DNA of 64,000 nucleotides, from NCBI RefSeq assembly GCF_900100785.1, contig NZ_FNCP01000007.1, positions 1-64,000 of the forward strand, written 5' to 3'. Position numbers and translations under genes: made by a program. Position 1 is the first letter of the stretch. Each line of letters starts with the position of its first letter. This DNA comes from Desulfosporosinus hippei DSM 8344 (lineage in GTDB: Bacteria > Bacillota > Desulfitobacteriia > Desulfitobacteriales > Desulfitobacteriaceae). The notes beneath the pieces are model-generated. The model saw nothing but the letters and a program-made list of their open reading frames with translations. It searched no databases and was not told the DNA's origin. Below, piece by piece: positions 20,101-29,160 of the stretch.

Positions 20101-21466
20101 AGGTTTCTACAAAGGATCCACAGCCCGAAGAGCACGCTTCATTCAAGGTAATTGACTCAATCACTCCATCACGGATAACCAAGCTCTTCATGTCCTGTCC
20201 ACCAATGTCAAGAACAAACTCGACTCCCGGTTGAAAGAAGTTTGCTGCTGTGTAATGGGCGACTGTTTCGATCTCTCCGATATCCACTCCGAGAGCTGCT
20301 TTAATAAGATGTTCCCCATAGCCAGTAACAGTGGAATTTACAATTCTTACGCCATTGTGAAGTTTATTATATAAACCTTTTAAAGCGTCTATGGTAGACT
20401 CTAGGGGTTTACCCATATTACTTCCATAATAAGAGTATAATAAGCGCCCTTCTTCATCGACAAGAGCAAGCTTAGTAGTTGTTGAACCGGCATCAATACC
20501 CAGATAGGCATTTCCGTGATAATTATCTATATCTACTCTCGATACCTTATGCTCATCATGTCTCTTCTTAAAAGCATCGTACTCTGCCTTTGAAGCAAAC
20601 AGGATTTCCAATTCGTGGTTTTCGGAGTTATCGATTTTATGAATCTCAGGTACTTTGCCAAACAAGCTTTTAACTGTAAAGGGAACCATTTCAGTCGACG
20701 ATAATGCTGCACCTATGGCCACAAAAAATTGGGAATTATCCGGCAATATAACCTTATTTCCTTCTAGTTTAAGGGTGTCAATAAAGCGATTTCTTAGCTC
20801 TGACATAAAGTGCAAAGGCCCACCTAATAGGGCGACATTTCCACTAATGGGGCGTCCTTGGGCAAGTCCGCTTATCGTTTGGTTTACAACAGCTTGGAGA
20901 ACAGAAACAGCAATGTCCTCCTTGGCAGCTCCTTCATTTAGTAAAGGCTGTATGTCTGTCTTGGCAAATACACCGCACCTGGAAGCGATTGGATAAATGT
21001 GATGATAGTTTTTGGCAAGTTCATTCAATCCGGGAGCGTCAGTCTGTAATAAAGATGCCATTTGATCAATAAAAGCCCCAGTACCTCCAGCACAGGTGCC
21101 ATTCATCCTTTGCTCGATAGAATCTCCCAAAAAAGTTATCTTGGCATCCTCACCGCCGAGTTCAATAGCTGTGTCTGTGTTTGGAATTACAACTTTGATT
21201 GCATTCGTACAGGCAATTACTTCCTGAATAAAGGGCTTTTCTAGTTTTTGAGAAATATTATACCCGCCTGATCCAGTGACCATTAGGGTTAGTAAATGTC
21301 CATTTATAACACTTTTTGCATCTTCCAGTACGGTAATAACTGTGTTTCGGATATTGGAAAAATGCCGTAAATATCTCTTATAAAGAATGTTTTTATGATT
21401 ATCTAAAACAACTATCTTAACAGTTGTAGAGCCAACATCCAAACCAATATTCAAAACTTTACTCAT
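17120..21466 (-). CDS. Fused 2-hydroxyacyl-CoA dehydratase activase-type protein (two ASKHA ATPase domains plus DUF2229)
   Basis: A 1448-residue protein combining two BcrAD/BadFG-type ATPase domains with a DUF2229 region. Related activases use ATP to inject an electron from a [4Fe-4S] cluster into 2-hydroxyacyl-CoA dehydratases. Domain 1 starts [15 protein letters not shown] near residue 8 and has [10 protein letters not shown]. Domain 2 starts [15 protein letters not shown] near 320 and has the cluster-type motif [11 protein letters not shown] cysteine-rich stretch [10 protein letters not shown] near 605 precedes the DUF2229 part, which has several conserved Cys such as SDSACYPAK and [10 protein letters not shown]. 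The start is the ATG after GGAGGAAGAGA. It follows tetR by 51 nt. No dehydratase subunits are adjacent, so the substrate is unknown. Confidence 0.88.
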   Translation of the reverse strand: MSKVLNIGLDVGSTTVKIVVLDNHKNILYKRYLRHFSNIRNTVITVLEDAKSVINGHLLTLMVTGSGGYNISQKLEKPFIQEVIACTNAIKVVIPNTDTAIELGGEDAKITFLGDSIEQRMNGTCAGGTGAFIDQMASLLQTDAPGLNELAKNYHHIYPIASRCGVFAKTDIQPLLNEGAAKEDIAVSVLQAVVNQTISGLAQGRPISGNVALLGGPLHFMSELRNRFIDTLKLEGNKVILPDNSQFFVAIGAALSSTEMVPFTVKSLFGKVPEIHKIDNSENHELEILFASKAEYDAFKKRHDEHKVSRVDIDNYHGNAYLGIDAGSTTTKLALVDEEGRLLYSYYGSNMGKPLESTIDALKGLYNKLHNGVRIVNSTVTGYGEHLIKAALGVDIGEIETVAHYTAANFFQPGVEFVLDIGGQDMKSLVIRDGVIESITLNEACSSGCGSFVETFANSLNMDVKEFAQLSERSRHPVDLGTRCTVFMNSKVKQAQKEGAEISDISAGISISVIKNALFKVIRLRSVEELGQKIVVQGGTFYNDAVLRALEIITKKEVVRPDIAGIMGAFGAALIARDQYELGCQTTLVQGHDLLNFTTKTTMKRCGLCGNNCLISSKHFSGGNEYISGNRCERGLGKDLIKSDIPNLYEYKYKRIFKYKPLTNEEATRGTIGIPRVLNIYEDYPFWFAFFTELGYRVLLSGRSSNKIYELGMDTIPSDSACYPAKIAHGHIIDLIKKGINKIFYPCIPYARKEDQEADNHYNCPIVTSYPETINANMDSLREQQVTFYHPFLPLDMPSRMLKRLSVELEPEGIPKSELARALDKAYAELDRYKEDVRLKGEETLNYIRENKIKGIVLVGRPYHIDPEINHGIPEMISSYGFAVLSEDSIQHLGTVERPLRVVDQWVYHSREYNAASYVAQQKDLELIQLNSFGCGLDAVTTDQIKEILEAYGKIYTVLKIDEINNLGAARIRLRSLIAAIKERDKRKFIPKKLSQYPKRAVFTKEMKKTHTILAPQMSPIHFQFFKTAFEDSGYSIEFLPSVDKSAVDEGLRYVHNDACYPAIIVVGQLMKALKSGDYDINNTSVIMTQTGGGCRATNYISFIRKALKDANMEHVPVIALNTGNSSGLETNPGFKFTIPMFNKIMRGLVYGDLLMRVLYRVRPYEKFPGSANLLYDYWVKRCQESLKNGNSKEHSENIRQIVADFDSLELYEDLVKPKVGVVGEILVKFHPTANNNIIELLEAEGAEAVVPDLTDFLLYGAFDNRIKYQQLSGSFWQMVSGYFSENRIESYRKVMKKALEASKRFEPPKPIEEIAKYAEKHLSLANQCGEGWFLTGEMVELIRSGVNNIVCLQPFACLPNHITGKGMIREIRRSYPKANIAAIDYDPGASEVNQLNRIKLMLAVATENIKKDAFEEPPSALEKEKNLLEPKLTMLSGESNLIECKLD

Positions 21467-21517
21467 TCTCTTCCTCCACAATGTATGGTGAACATTCTAG
21501 TTAATAGCGTGACCTCA

Positions 21518-22093
21518 TTACTTTTGAAGGCTTATGCCCTTTGTAAATATTTTAACATAATTTGAAATGCATGTCTGAAGATCCGTGTTAAATGTAAGCT
21601 TGCTCATTACTAATGATGTGAAAAATAAGCCAAAGTTAGTTGCTAAAAAGCTAACGGCTAAGGTTTCCGGGTTCTCAACTATGACACCTCTATTCCGCAT
21701 TTCTTCGAAATAACTACTCAATAGATTCTTAAACTCATTCGGAAACTTCAATAACATTTTTTCAAATTGAGGATTAAATTCATCATTCTTTAAGTGCATC
21801 AATATGATTTTTTGGTTTTTCCTTAATACATCTTGGTAGGAAGAACATATATTGAATAGGTCTCGTTCTAAATTCCATTCTAGGTTTTCAAAAAGAGCAA
21901 TAAATTTCGGGGTGAAAACAAATCTATCAAATGCTCTTTCAAATAGATTATGCTTGTTTTCGAAGTGTCTAAAAAGGGTCATTTCACTAACGCCTGCTTC
22001 TTTGGCAATTTCTTTAGTGGTTACAGCAGTATAACCTTTTTGTGAAAAGAGGACAATTGCTGCATCAATTATTTTATCTTCAGTAGTACACAT
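21518..22093 (-). CDS. TetR-family transcriptional regulator
   Basis: A 191-residue one-component repressor. The N-terminal HTH reads AAIVLFSQKGYTAVTTKEIAKEAGVSEMTLFRHFENKH in this region (about residues 10-48), the classic TetR_N signature; the remainder is an all-helical ligand pocket with no recognisable ligand. The start is placed at the ATG after GGAGGACACT; an upstream in-frame TTG would overlap this ribosome site. The activase gene follows after 51 nt on the same strand, so the regulator probably controls it and itself. A 20-bp palindrome over its transcription start supports autoregulation. Confidence 0.92.
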   Translation of the reverse strand: MCTTEDKIIDAAIVLFSQKGYTAVTTKEIAKEAGVSEMTLFRHFENKHNLFERAFDRFVFTPKFIALFENLEWNLERDLFNICSSYQDVLRKNQKIILMHLKNDEFNPQFEKMLLKFPNEFKNLLSSYFEEMRNRGVIVENPETLAVSFLATNFGLFFTSLVMSKLTFNTDLQTCISNYVKIFTKGISLQK

Positions 22094-22118
22094 AGTGTCC
22101 TCCAATCAATGTAGAATA

Positions 22119-22171
22119 ATGTTAGTTATTACTAACATATGTATTTTATCATTCTTCTAAAACAACTTCAA
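22119..22171 (-). promoter_or_regulatory. tetR promoter with overlapping operator palindrome
   Basis: On the minus strand TTGAAG (22166-22171), 17 bases, then TAAAAT (22143-22148) form a good sigma-A promoter. Immediately after the -10 box lies a perfect inverted repeat ATGTTAGT-TATT-ACTAACAT (22119-22138), which would cover the transcription start. Its size and position fit a TetR-family operator blocking its own promoter; the binding itself is inferred. Confidence 0.75.
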
Positions 22172-22239
22172 TCCATCATCATGACGGAACTGCTTCCTAT
22201 ATTTGTATTCAGTTCTCCAGATAAAAGATTATCCGATGA

Positions 22240-22482
22240 CTTCCAGCCGTAAAACTCCCATCTTCTATAAGTACGAAAGCATCCAGTGACGAAACCCGGG
22301 TGAGGGTTTCGCCCAAGCCGCCTGCACCAAAGAAAAGCATAACGGCGCAGGTTGCTTTCGCCGAACCGCAAACTACACAGAACAACTTTAGCGGTGAGGA
22401 TGAGATAACGGCTGCTACGTCCCTGGATAAGTTCTTCTATGCTTCAGATGGAGTAAGTATTCCTCTTAACAAACTCATCTGA
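22240..22482 (+). pseudogene. Coding-like orphan frame, possible gene remnant
   Basis: An 80-codon open frame on the plus strand with no convincing start (first candidate GTG at 22300, no ribosome site). The translation is protein-like: a Ser/Thr/charged stretch, PKPPAPKK, FAEPQTTQNN, then a C terminus SDGVSIPLNKLI. Just upstream another frame reads SSPDKRLSDDFQP to a stop, as if one frameshift separated it from this frame. Base composition is richer in G+C than the neighbouring gaps. It may be the 3' end of a decayed gene for a secreted or linker-rich protein. I do not recognise the family. A 10-bp inverted repeat (22441-22450 with 22476-22485) overlaps the stop. The rest of the 527-base gap 22094-22620 holds the tetR promoter and one hairpin. 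Confidence 0.35.
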
Positions 22483-22576
22483 AGCTAAGAATCACTTGAT
22501 TCCCTGTCCAAAAATCTTTATAAGAACGAGTATCTAAAACATTTCATAAAAAGAAGAACTTTCATTTCCACACAAC

Positions 22577-22609
22577 AATAGGGCTGGAACTTTAATTTCC
22601 AGCCCTATT
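22577..22609. terminator. Strong hairpin after the EF-G-like gene
   Basis: AATAGGGCTGGAA and TTCCAGCCCTATT form a perfect 13-bp stem with a 7-nt loop, 12 bases past the stop of the EF-G-like gene. The T-run is poor on both strands, but position and stability suggest a terminator. Confidence 0.6.
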
Positions 22610-22620
22610 GAATCTTTCTA

Positions 22621-24639
22621 TTAATTGTTGGCGGTTTTTAATTGATTGACTAATGCCTCACTTATCTTGCTGGGGACTTCTTCATATCTAAGAAAACTCA
22701 TCGTGAATGAACCTTTCCCTTGAGTTAAACTTCTTAAATCTATGGCATAGCGCATCATTTCAGCCTGCGGTACATGAGCTCGAATAGATGGAGTTTTTCC
22801 ACTGCTATCCATTCCTAACACTCGCCCTCTCTTACCATTTAGGTCAGCAATTACATCACCCATGAAGGCTTCAGGAACGTGTACTTCAATTTCAACAACC
22901 GGCTCTAGCAAGGTAGGTTTGGCTTGCTCTACACCTTTACGGAAAGCCATAATCGCCGCAAGCTTAAAGGCCATTTCCGAAGAATCTACGGCATGATATG
23001 AACCATCACAAAGGGTAACCTTGATATCAGTTACAGGATATCCTACCATTGCCCCTTCGGCCATTGCTTCTCTAATTCCTTTTTCTACCGCCGGAATATA
23101 TTGTTTGGGAACCGCACCGCCAAAAATTGACTCTGTAAATTCAAAGTCACTTCCTTCTAATGGCTCTAAGTTAATCCATACGTGACCATATTGACCATGA
23201 CCACCCGTTTGCTTTTTATGCTTTCCTTCAACTTTAACTGCCTTACGAATCGTTTCACGATAGGGAACTCGAGGGACTTTTAACGTAACCTCTACTCCAA
23301 ACTTCCTGGCAAGTTTTTCTTGAAGAATATCGATTTGCATCTCTCCTAATCCTGTCAAAATCAACTCTTTTGTTTCTGTGTTTTTAGTTTTTATTATCGT
23401 CGGATCTTCTTCAAGCAAGCGTGATAATGCACCGCTAAGCTTATCCTCGTCCCCTTTAGTTTTGGGTTGGATAGCTACCGACAGAGTAGGAATGGGAAAA
23501 TCGATCCCCTCAAGCCTTAGAGGGTGTTCTTTTCCACATAAGGTATCTCCAGTTTTTACCTCTTGCAGCTTTGCGATAACTGCAATGTCTCCTGCACACA
23601 CGAACCCGATAGGCTCTTGAGTTTTACCTCTAAGATAAAACGGCTGCCCAATTTTTTCTTCTACATCACGACTTGAATTATAGACGAAGGACTCGGCTTT
23701 GATTTTCCCCCCATAAACACGTAAGTAAGACATCTTCCCAACATAAGGATCCGTTAAGGTTTTAAAAACAAGGGCTGATGTTTCCGAGACTACTTCAGGT
23801 ACTGGAGCGTATTTTGCCAGGAAGTCCATAAGCTTTGAAACTCCAATATTCCTGCTCACGGAACTGCAGAGTACGGGAATCACAAGATTTTGTTTTAACC
23901 CTAACTGCAAGGCATTCTGTAAGTCTGCCTCGGTCAACCCCTCTCCTTCCAGATATTTCATTAGTAGTTCATCGTCTGCTTCGGCAACTACTTCAGTCAA
24001 TTGCTCCCTTAGAAGATCAACTTCTTCCCTGTACTCATCTGGAACTTCTTTAATTGAGTACTTCCCACTGCCATCCAAATCATATTCATAGACTTTGTTA
24101 TCCAGAATGTCTATGAGTCCCGTAAAACCAGATTCTTGCCCTAGGGGAATTTGAACAGGAACAAGTCGGGCCTGAGGATAAGCATCTTTGAGTTGTTCCA
24201 AGACCTTGTGGTAATTAGCATTCTTACGATCTAGTTTATTAATAACAATAATTCTAGGTAATTTTTGTTCTTCCATCAGACCCCAAGCTATTTCGGCTTG
24301 AACTTCAAGCCCAGCTGTTCCGCAAAGAACGAGCACTCCACATTCCACCACGCGCAAGGCACTCTTTACTTCACCTAAAAAATCTAAATAACCTGGACTA
24401 TCAAGGACATTTACTTTGACACCTTGCCACTCAAATGGAATAAGACTCGTACTTATTGACACCTTGTGTTTTACTTCTTCGGGTAGATAATCTGAGATTG
24501 TGTTTCCTTCAGAAACTTTACCAATACGATTGATCGCACCTGAATTAAAGAGAAAGGTTTCCGCCAGGGAAGTCTTTCCTGCTCCGCCGTGCCCAACTAG
24601 ACCAACATTGCGAAGTTGTTTAGTGTCATAGGTTTTCAA
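22621..24639 (-). CDS. Elongation factor G-like translational GTPase (EF-G paralogue)
   Basis: A 672-residue GTPase with the EF-G domain order. G1 is GHGGAGKTSLAE near residue 16, G3 is DSPGYLDF and G4 is NKLDRKN, followed by domains II-V; FGGAVPKQYIPAVEKGI marks domain IV. G1 has GHGGAGKT instead of the canonical AHIDAGKT, and the protein lacks the standard EF-G G2 sequence. This matches the EF-G-like/FusA2 paralogue group common in Bacillota, which is distinct from the essential fusA (no rpsL, rpsG or tuf nearby). Its role may be auxiliary in translation or ribosome recycling. Translation starts at TTG, seven bases after AGGAGG. Confidence 0.85.
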   Translation of the reverse strand: MKTYDTKQLRNVGLVGHGGAGKTSLAETFLFNSGAINRIGKVSEGNTISDYLPEEVKHKVSISTSLIPFEWQGVKVNVLDSPGYLDFLGEVKSALRVVECGVLVLCGTAGLEVQAEIAWGLMEEQKLPRIIVINKLDRKNANYHKVLEQLKDAYPQARLVPVQIPLGQESGFTGLIDILDNKVYEYDLDGSGKYSIKEVPDEYREEVDLLREQLTEVVAEADDELLMKYLEGEGLTEADLQNALQLGLKQNLVIPVLCSSVSRNIGVSKLMDFLAKYAPVPEVVSETSALVFKTLTDPYVGKMSYLRVYGGKIKAESFVYNSSRDVEEKIGQPFYLRGKTQEPIGFVCAGDIAVIAKLQEVKTGDTLCGKEHPLRLEGIDFPIPTLSVAIQPKTKGDEDKLSGALSRLLEEDPTIIKTKNTETKELILTGLGEMQIDILQEKLARKFGVEVTLKVPRVPYRETIRKAVKVEGKHKKQTGGHGQYGHVWINLEPLEGSDFEFTESIFGGAVPKQYIPAVEKGIREAMAEGAMVGYPVTDIKVTLCDGSYHAVDSSEMAFKLAAIMAFRKGVEQAKPTLLEPVVEIEVHVPEAFMGDVIADLNGKRGRVLGMDSSGKTPSIRAHVPQAEMMRYAIDLRSLTQGKGSFTMSFLRYEEVPSKISEALVNQLKTANN

Positions 24640-24728
24640 GACGATTCCTCCTTGATTTGTTATTTAAGAAAAAGGTCACAGCCTTTTACTCGCAACAGAT
24701 AACCGGAGTTTTTAATGTCTCAGATCCC

Positions 24729-24744
24729 AGATTAGTACTAATCT
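24729..24744. promoter_or_regulatory. 16-bp perfect palindrome upstream of the EF-G-like gene
   Basis: AGATTAGTACTAATCT is its own reverse complement and sits about 90 bases before the TTG start of the EF-G-like gene. It could be an operator. No cognate regulator is identifiable. Confidence 0.35.
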
Positions 24745-24785
24745 ATTGATTAGAGTAGAGCAAGTATTCTCATGTTAGTTAATTA

Positions 24786-25949
24786 TTAATTGCTTTGTTC
24801 GTAAGTTCCCCATACTTGGGGTTGTTTGTCGAACACCATGCACTTTCCAAGGGCCCAGACAGCTTCAACCTCAAGGTCATTATTTAAAACTACTAGGTCT
24901 GCATCATAGCCAACGCGAATCATCCCTTTATTCTTTAGACAAAGTATATTTGCTACATTCGCTGTAATTGTTGGTAAGGCGACGTCTAAAGGAAGGCCTT
25001 CTAAAACCGCCGTCCTTATATCGCGCCATAGAACTTCTACTGATCCTACTCCCATGCCTATAAGCGCCCCTGCGTCGTTATAACGAGGCATACTTCCATT
25101 ACCGTCAGATGTTACAGTGACTCGATCATTGAGCAAATGGCGCTCATGCAGCATTCTCAAAACAGCAGGCACTCGGAGGTCAACAGAAAAATCGTCACAC
25201 CCTGCCGTCAGATCAATATTTCCTCCAGCTAAGAGAAATTGAATCCCTTGATCTAATAAAGTGGGGGTCCTATTAATATGAGTTGGAACAAATTGAGTGA
25301 TAGGAATATCTGTATGCTCCAGTATCGTCCATATTGGCTTTAAGCCTTGTTTTCCCTCTCCCAGATGTATATGTACAACTCCAGCCTTGCCACCCAGCAT
25401 GCCGCCCACTCGGGCCTCTGCAGCTAACTGTTGGAGTTGGCTGATTTGAGGTTGAGCTGAGCGATGATCCGAAATAGCAATTTCGCCTGCTCCTATAACC
25501 TTTGAAATCAATACTAAATCTTGTTCCAGGCTTGGCAATAAAGTTCTCATCGGCACATGATAAGCCCCACTATAGATATAGGTGCTTACCCCCTCTTCCT
25601 GGAGGGCATTCGCCTTCACCAACAGTTCAGCGATAGAACGTGATATGGAATCAGTACCCAGACAACCTACGACTGTAGTAGTTCCTGCACGGGAAAGCTG
25701 CGAAAGCTGGATTGCAGGAGTACGGGAGGCAGGCCCCGCTTCTCCTCCTCCTCCGCATATATGTACATGGGCATCAATAAAACCTGGCACTAATGCTTTT
25801 CCTTGAAGGTCTATCACTTTTCCATCTACAAAATCGGGAAGGGTTAGATCTTTTCCGATTGCAGCAATACTAGTCCCTACAATTAAGACATCAGTTTCCG
25901 CTGAAACGTTAGGACAATAGAGCTTAGCGTTTTTAAAGAGTTTCCACAA
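24786..25949 (-). CDS. iadA: Isoaspartyl dipeptidase (beta-aspartyl peptidase)
   Basis: A metallopeptidase of the amidohydrolase superfamily that cleaves isoaspartyl dipeptides released from damaged proteins. The metal-site HVH is in PGFIDAHVHICGGGGE, and later ligands are GVVHIHLGEGK, QFVPTHINR and VTSDGNGSMP. The first possible start would add 22 residues, but GGAGGGGGT lies six bases before a TTG at 25947-25949, giving 387 residues, the usual IadA length. The N terminus then reads WKLFKNAKLYCP. It is monocistronic and divergent from spoVB. Confidence 0.9.
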   Translation of the reverse strand: MWKLFKNAKLYCPNVSAETDVLIVGTSIAAIGKDLTLPDFVDGKVIDLQGKALVPGFIDAHVHICGGGGEAGPASRTPAIQLSQLSRAGTTTVVGCLGTDSISRSIAELLVKANALQEEGVSTYIYSGAYHVPMRTLLPSLEQDLVLISKVIGAGEIAISDHRSAQPQISQLQQLAAEARVGGMLGGKAGVVHIHLGEGKQGLKPIWTILEHTDIPITQFVPTHINRTPTLLDQGIQFLLAGGNIDLTAGCDDFSVDLRVPAVLRMLHERHLLNDRVTVTSDGNGSMPRYNDAGALIGMGVGSVEVLWRDIRTAVLEGLPLDVALPTITANVANILCLKNKGMIRVGYDADLVVLNNDLEVEAVWALGKCMVFDKQPQVWGTYEQSN

Positions 25950-26142
25950 ATTAATACCCCCTCCCAAGAGGTATAGTGCCCCAATGTTAGATTGATATTC
26001 CATAGGAATTAACATTCATTAACATTTTCTTCATAATATGTTAAATTCCTTTGCTCCAGAGAGGTTCTCTAAAAAAAAACCTAAGCATTTCTTTTTTTCT
26101 CTAAGCATAGTCATATATATAACTCAGATTTGGGAGGGTCAT

Positions 26143-27687
26143 ATGGCGAGAAGGACTTTTGTCTACGGTGCTGCTATTCTTTTAGGAGCCAACTTATTTA
26201 ACCGCCTGTTGGGCTTCGCTTACCAATATTTGATAATGACTAATATTGGTGGGGAAGTCTATGGTTTATTTAATATGGTTTTTCCTATTTACATGCTTGC
26301 TCTTGTTATTACTACTGCAGGTATTCCTTTAGGAATTGCTAAAATGGTTTCTGAGGAAGTTTCCCTTGGTCGTCTCTCCAACGCTCAATCCATTTTACGA
26401 CTATCTCTTGTGCTGCTCAGTTTTTCTGGGGCTATTGTTTCAATTGTTCTCTATTTCCTTTCTCCTTATCTTGCAACAAGAATATTTTCTGATTCAAGAG
26501 TAATTAATGCTTTTCTTATCTGTACTCCCGCGATTTTTATTGTATCGATTTCCTCAGTCTTTCGAGGCTACTTTCAAGGCTTACAGAACATGGTTCCAAC
26601 AGCTGTGAGCCAGATTTTCGAACAAATTATTCGCGTAGCAATTGGTTATACAACAGCATTGCGACTATTACAAAATAGTGTAGAGTGGGCAGCCGCAGGT
26701 TTGGCATTAGGGATGCTTGCCGGCGAATTAGTCGGATTGCTTTCTATCGTTTTCCAATATCAACGATCAAAATCAAAAGTTTCACAGGATAACTCATCGC
26801 CAACCTATTCATCTCGCGAAATATTAAAGAGCCTCTGGAAATTAGCTTACCCAGTAACCCTTGGCCGATTGCTTGCTACAGGCTTATCTTCCCTAGACGC
26901 GATTATTATTCCTCTCAGACTTCAAGCAGCCGGATATTCTGCCCGTGAAGCAGTAACCTTATTCGGCCAGCTTGGCGGATCAGCCTTTACGTTATTGACC
27001 TTTCCGAGTGTTTTTACCTTTGCCTTAGCAACCTCACTAGTACCTGCCATATCAGAAGCCGCAACAAGACGGCAGCTCAATGTTGTGCGCGCTCGCAGCG
27101 CTGAAGCTATTCGCTTGACAATCCTTATTGGCATTCCTTGTCTAATTATTTTGTTCTATTTTTCTCATCCACTTACTTCGTTTTTTAAAAGTTCAGCGAT
27201 TGCACCAATTCTACAGATCTTAGCCTTAGGGGGAATATGCTCCTATATACAGCAAACCACAACGGGAATTCTCCAAGGATTAGGGAAGGTTCAGCTCCCC
27301 GTCATGCATTCAATCGTTGCAGCGATTATTCGCATCCCGGCATTAATCTACCTGACAGGTCTTCCCCAATGGGGCTTGCGCGGGACGGCTTGGACTTATG
27401 TACTTGGTTACTTTATTATGGCCGTTCTTAATCTTTTGGCTATTTCAAGGTATACGGGAATGCCTTTAGACCTTCAACGTTTTGTTCTCCAACCAATTTT
27501 TGCAGGAGTAGGAATGCTTCTTGTATTTCAATTCTTAGATCCATTTTTCAGGGGGAATGTAATAGGATATCCTTTGGAATTTCTGGTTGGAATAGTGGTC
27601 TATGGTATAATTTTGCTCTTTAATGGCGGGGTTTCCTTTAACGATCTAAGGCGACTTCCCTGGATAGGCAAATATCTACCTCTCTAG
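26143..27687 (+). CDS. spoVB: Stage V sporulation protein B-like flippase
   Basis: A 514-residue polytopic membrane protein of the MurJ/MATE-like polysaccharide export superfamily. It begins ARRTFVYGAAILLGANLFN, typical of SpoVB, and has about a dozen or more hydrophobic helices spread evenly. SpoVB is needed for spore cortex synthesis, where it is thought to flip lipid-linked peptidoglycan precursor. The start is the ATG after GGGAGGGTC; an upstream in-frame ATG would prepend 35 poor-quality residues. It is one of the few plus-strand genes and is divergent from iadA. Several SpoVB/YtgP paralogues exist in such genomes, so the exact member is uncertain. Confidence 0.85.
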   Translation: MARRTFVYGAAILLGANLFNRLLGFAYQYLIMTNIGGEVYGLFNMVFPIYMLALVITTAGIPLGIAKMVSEEVSLGRLSNAQSILRLSLVLLSFSGAIVSIVLYFLSPYLATRIFSDSRVINAFLICTPAIFIVSISSVFRGYFQGLQNMVPTAVSQIFEQIIRVAIGYTTALRLLQNSVEWAAAGLALGMLAGELVGLLSIVFQYQRSKSKVSQDNSSPTYSSREILKSLWKLAYPVTLGRLLATGLSSLDAIIIPLRLQAAGYSAREAVTLFGQLGGSAFTLLTFPSVFTFALATSLVPAISEAATRRQLNVVRARSAEAIRLTILIGIPCLIILFYFSHPLTSFFKSSAIAPILQILALGGICSYIQQTTTGILQGLGKVQLPVMHSIVAAIIRIPALIYLTGLPQWGLRGTAWTYVLGYFIMAVLNLLAISRYTGMPLDLQRFVLQPIFAGVGMLLVFQFLDPFFRGNVIGYPLEFLVGIVVYGIILLFNGGVSFNDLRRLPWIGKYLPL

Positions 27688-27692
27688 ATATT

Positions 27693-27956
27693 TCACTTCC
27701 ACCAACGAGTGATTTGAGTTCCCCATTGCCAATATGTCAAAACAAATATCACTAAAAGGGCTAATAAGGCAAAGATCTTATAAATAAAGTATACTTTGAT
27801 GACCGTTAAAAACACCATACCAAGTCCTAATAGAGCAGGTATAGCTAATAGTTTAAGAACTGATTTAGAATGACAGTTATCCTTCTGTTTGAGTCCCGGA
27901 TAGGAAAAAATGAATATAAACAGCACAAAGTAGAAAATAAATGTTCCAATTATCAT
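27693..27956 (-). CDS. Small membrane protein of unknown function
   Basis: An 87-residue protein with two or three hydrophobic segments: residues 1-18, about 37-57 and about 60-80, ending ITRWWK. No motif is recognised. The ATG at 27956 follows GGAGGAAGCTTTA; an in-frame ATG five codons upstream lies within that ribosome site. It converges with spoVB, leaving five bases between the two stop codons. Confidence 0.6.
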   Translation of the reverse strand: MIIGTFIFYFVLFIFIFSYPGLKQKDNCHSKSVLKLLAIPALLGLGMVFLTVIKVYFIYKIFALLALLVIFVLTYWQWGTQITRWWK

Positions 27957-28070
27957 TAAAGCTTCCTCCATTAGTAAAAACGAATTGTGTAACCATTATT
28001 TATGTACAATAAACTTCTCAACATCTGTTAATACTAATATCGAGTTAAGATTTGAGAGGAGATGTAAAAT

Positions 28071-28295
28071 ATGAGTCGTAGAAATAATAAAAATAGCGGA
28101 ATTCTACCGGAAGCAGTCTTAGATCAATTTAAATGGGAAGTTGCCGAAGAATTAGGTTTAAGCAATAAGATAAAAAGTCAAGGATGGGAAAATATGACTT
28201 CAAGAGAGTGTGGTCATGTAGGAGGCAGAATTGGTGGGAGTATGGTCAAAACTATGATTCGAAGAGCTAAAGAATCTCTCAATAACAATCCATAA
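28071..28295 (+). CDS. Alpha/beta-type small acid-soluble spore protein
   Basis: A 74-residue SASP that coats and protects spore DNA. The family hallmarks are visible: the LDQFKWEVAEELG block containing the germination protease (GPR) cleavage-type site, and the C-terminal signature TSRECGHVGGRIGGSMVKTMI. Preceded by AGGAGATG. SASP genes are read by sigma-G in the forespore; I could not find a clear sigma-G promoter by eye. It stands alone with its own terminator. Confidence 0.92.
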   Translation: MSRRNNKNSGILPEAVLDQFKWEVAEELGLSNKIKSQGWENMTSRECGHVGGRIGGSMVKTMIRRAKESLNNNP

Positions 28296-28337
28296 AATAA
28301 ATTTATAAAAGAATAAATAATGAAGCTGTAAATGGTT

Positions 28338-28372
28338 AAAGGAGTACAGAGAAGATCTGTACTCCTTTATTA
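28338..28372 (+). terminator. Terminator of the SASP gene
   Basis: AAAGGAGTACAGA and TCTGTACTCCTTT form a perfect 13-bp stem with a 5-nt loop followed by ATTAT. It may serve both the SASP gene and the converging surE operon. Confidence 0.85.
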
Positions 28373-28394
28373 TACCCTTTTGAAGAGGAAAGAG

Positions 28395-29147
28395 TTAATG
28401 GGTAAATAATTTTTTCCAAGACTCAAGACTCTTAAAATCTGTCAGATCGCTATGCATTGGGCTGATAGAAATATAGTTATCTTGAATCGCTCTTAGATCA
28501 GTATCCTCTTCAAGATCTCTTATTCTTTCCCCACACTGCCAATAGTAAGTTCTTCCTCGAGGATCAATCCTGCGTTCAAAGACATTATCATATACAGTTT
28601 TTCCCAGTCTGGTTACTTTTAAGCCCTGCCACTCAGACGAGGGTTTACCGGGAAAATTAATATTCATTAAACCTGCCCTATTACTCTGAACTAGGGAATC
28701 TAAGTGTTGGGCGATATAGATAGCAGAGGGCCCAAAATCTACGAACTCAAAGCTTGCTACAGAAACTGCGATTGATGGAACTCCCAAAATCACCCCTTCC
28801 ATAGCTGACGATACTGTTCCAGAATAAAAAATATCTGTTCCTAAATTTGATCCTTGGTTGATACCTGAGATCAACAGATCTGGTTTAGGAATAATCCCAC
28901 CCTGAATAGCAAGCTTAACACAATCAGAAGGAGTTCCACTAATTGCATACCCTTTTTCATTGCGCTCAAGATCGTATTCCGTTATAAACAAGGGATGAAA
29001 CAAGGTTATGGAGTGTCCTGTAGCCGAACGCTGACCTTCTGGAGCAACGATAGAGATTTGATGCTCAGTATGGGCGCGTAGTTTGCGATACAATGATTGA
29101 ATACCATCGGCATGATATCCATCATCATTAGTCAGTAATATATGCAT
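28395..29147 (-). CDS. surE: 5'/3'-nucleotidase SurE
   Basis: A 250-residue metal-dependent nucleoside-monophosphate phosphatase. It begins MHILLTNDDGYHADGI with the conserved metal-binding DD. Further motifs are SGTPSDCVKLAIQGG, SGINQGSNLGTDIFYSGTVSSAMEG and INFPG. The start is the ATG after GGGAGGACC; nine further upstream codons in frame overlap the previous gene. It is last in the queD operon, where it could recycle nucleotides, although surE is found in many contexts. Confidence 0.95.
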   Translation of the reverse strand: MHILLTNDDGYHADGIQSLYRKLRAHTEHQISIVAPEGQRSATGHSITLFHPLFITEYDLERNEKGYAISGTPSDCVKLAIQGGIIPKPDLLISGINQGSNLGTDIFYSGTVSSAMEGVILGVPSIAVSVASFEFVDFGPSAIYIAQHLDSLVQSNRAGLMNINFPGKPSSEWQGLKVTRLGKTVYDNVFERRIDPRGRTYYWQCGERIRDLEEDTDLRAIQDNYISISPMHSDLTDFKSLESWKKLFTH

Positions 29148-29160
29148 ATGGTCCTCCCGG

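Noticed and set aside
22172-22500. Riboswitch (c-di-GMP, c-di-AMP, cobalamin, ZTP) upstream of tetR
   Set aside because: The hallmark conserved motifs of these classes were sought on both strands and not found, although hairpins exist.
22621-24639. Canonical fusA (EF-G)
   Set aside because: The P-loop (GHGGAGKT) differs from canonical EF-G and the str operon genes are absent nearby.
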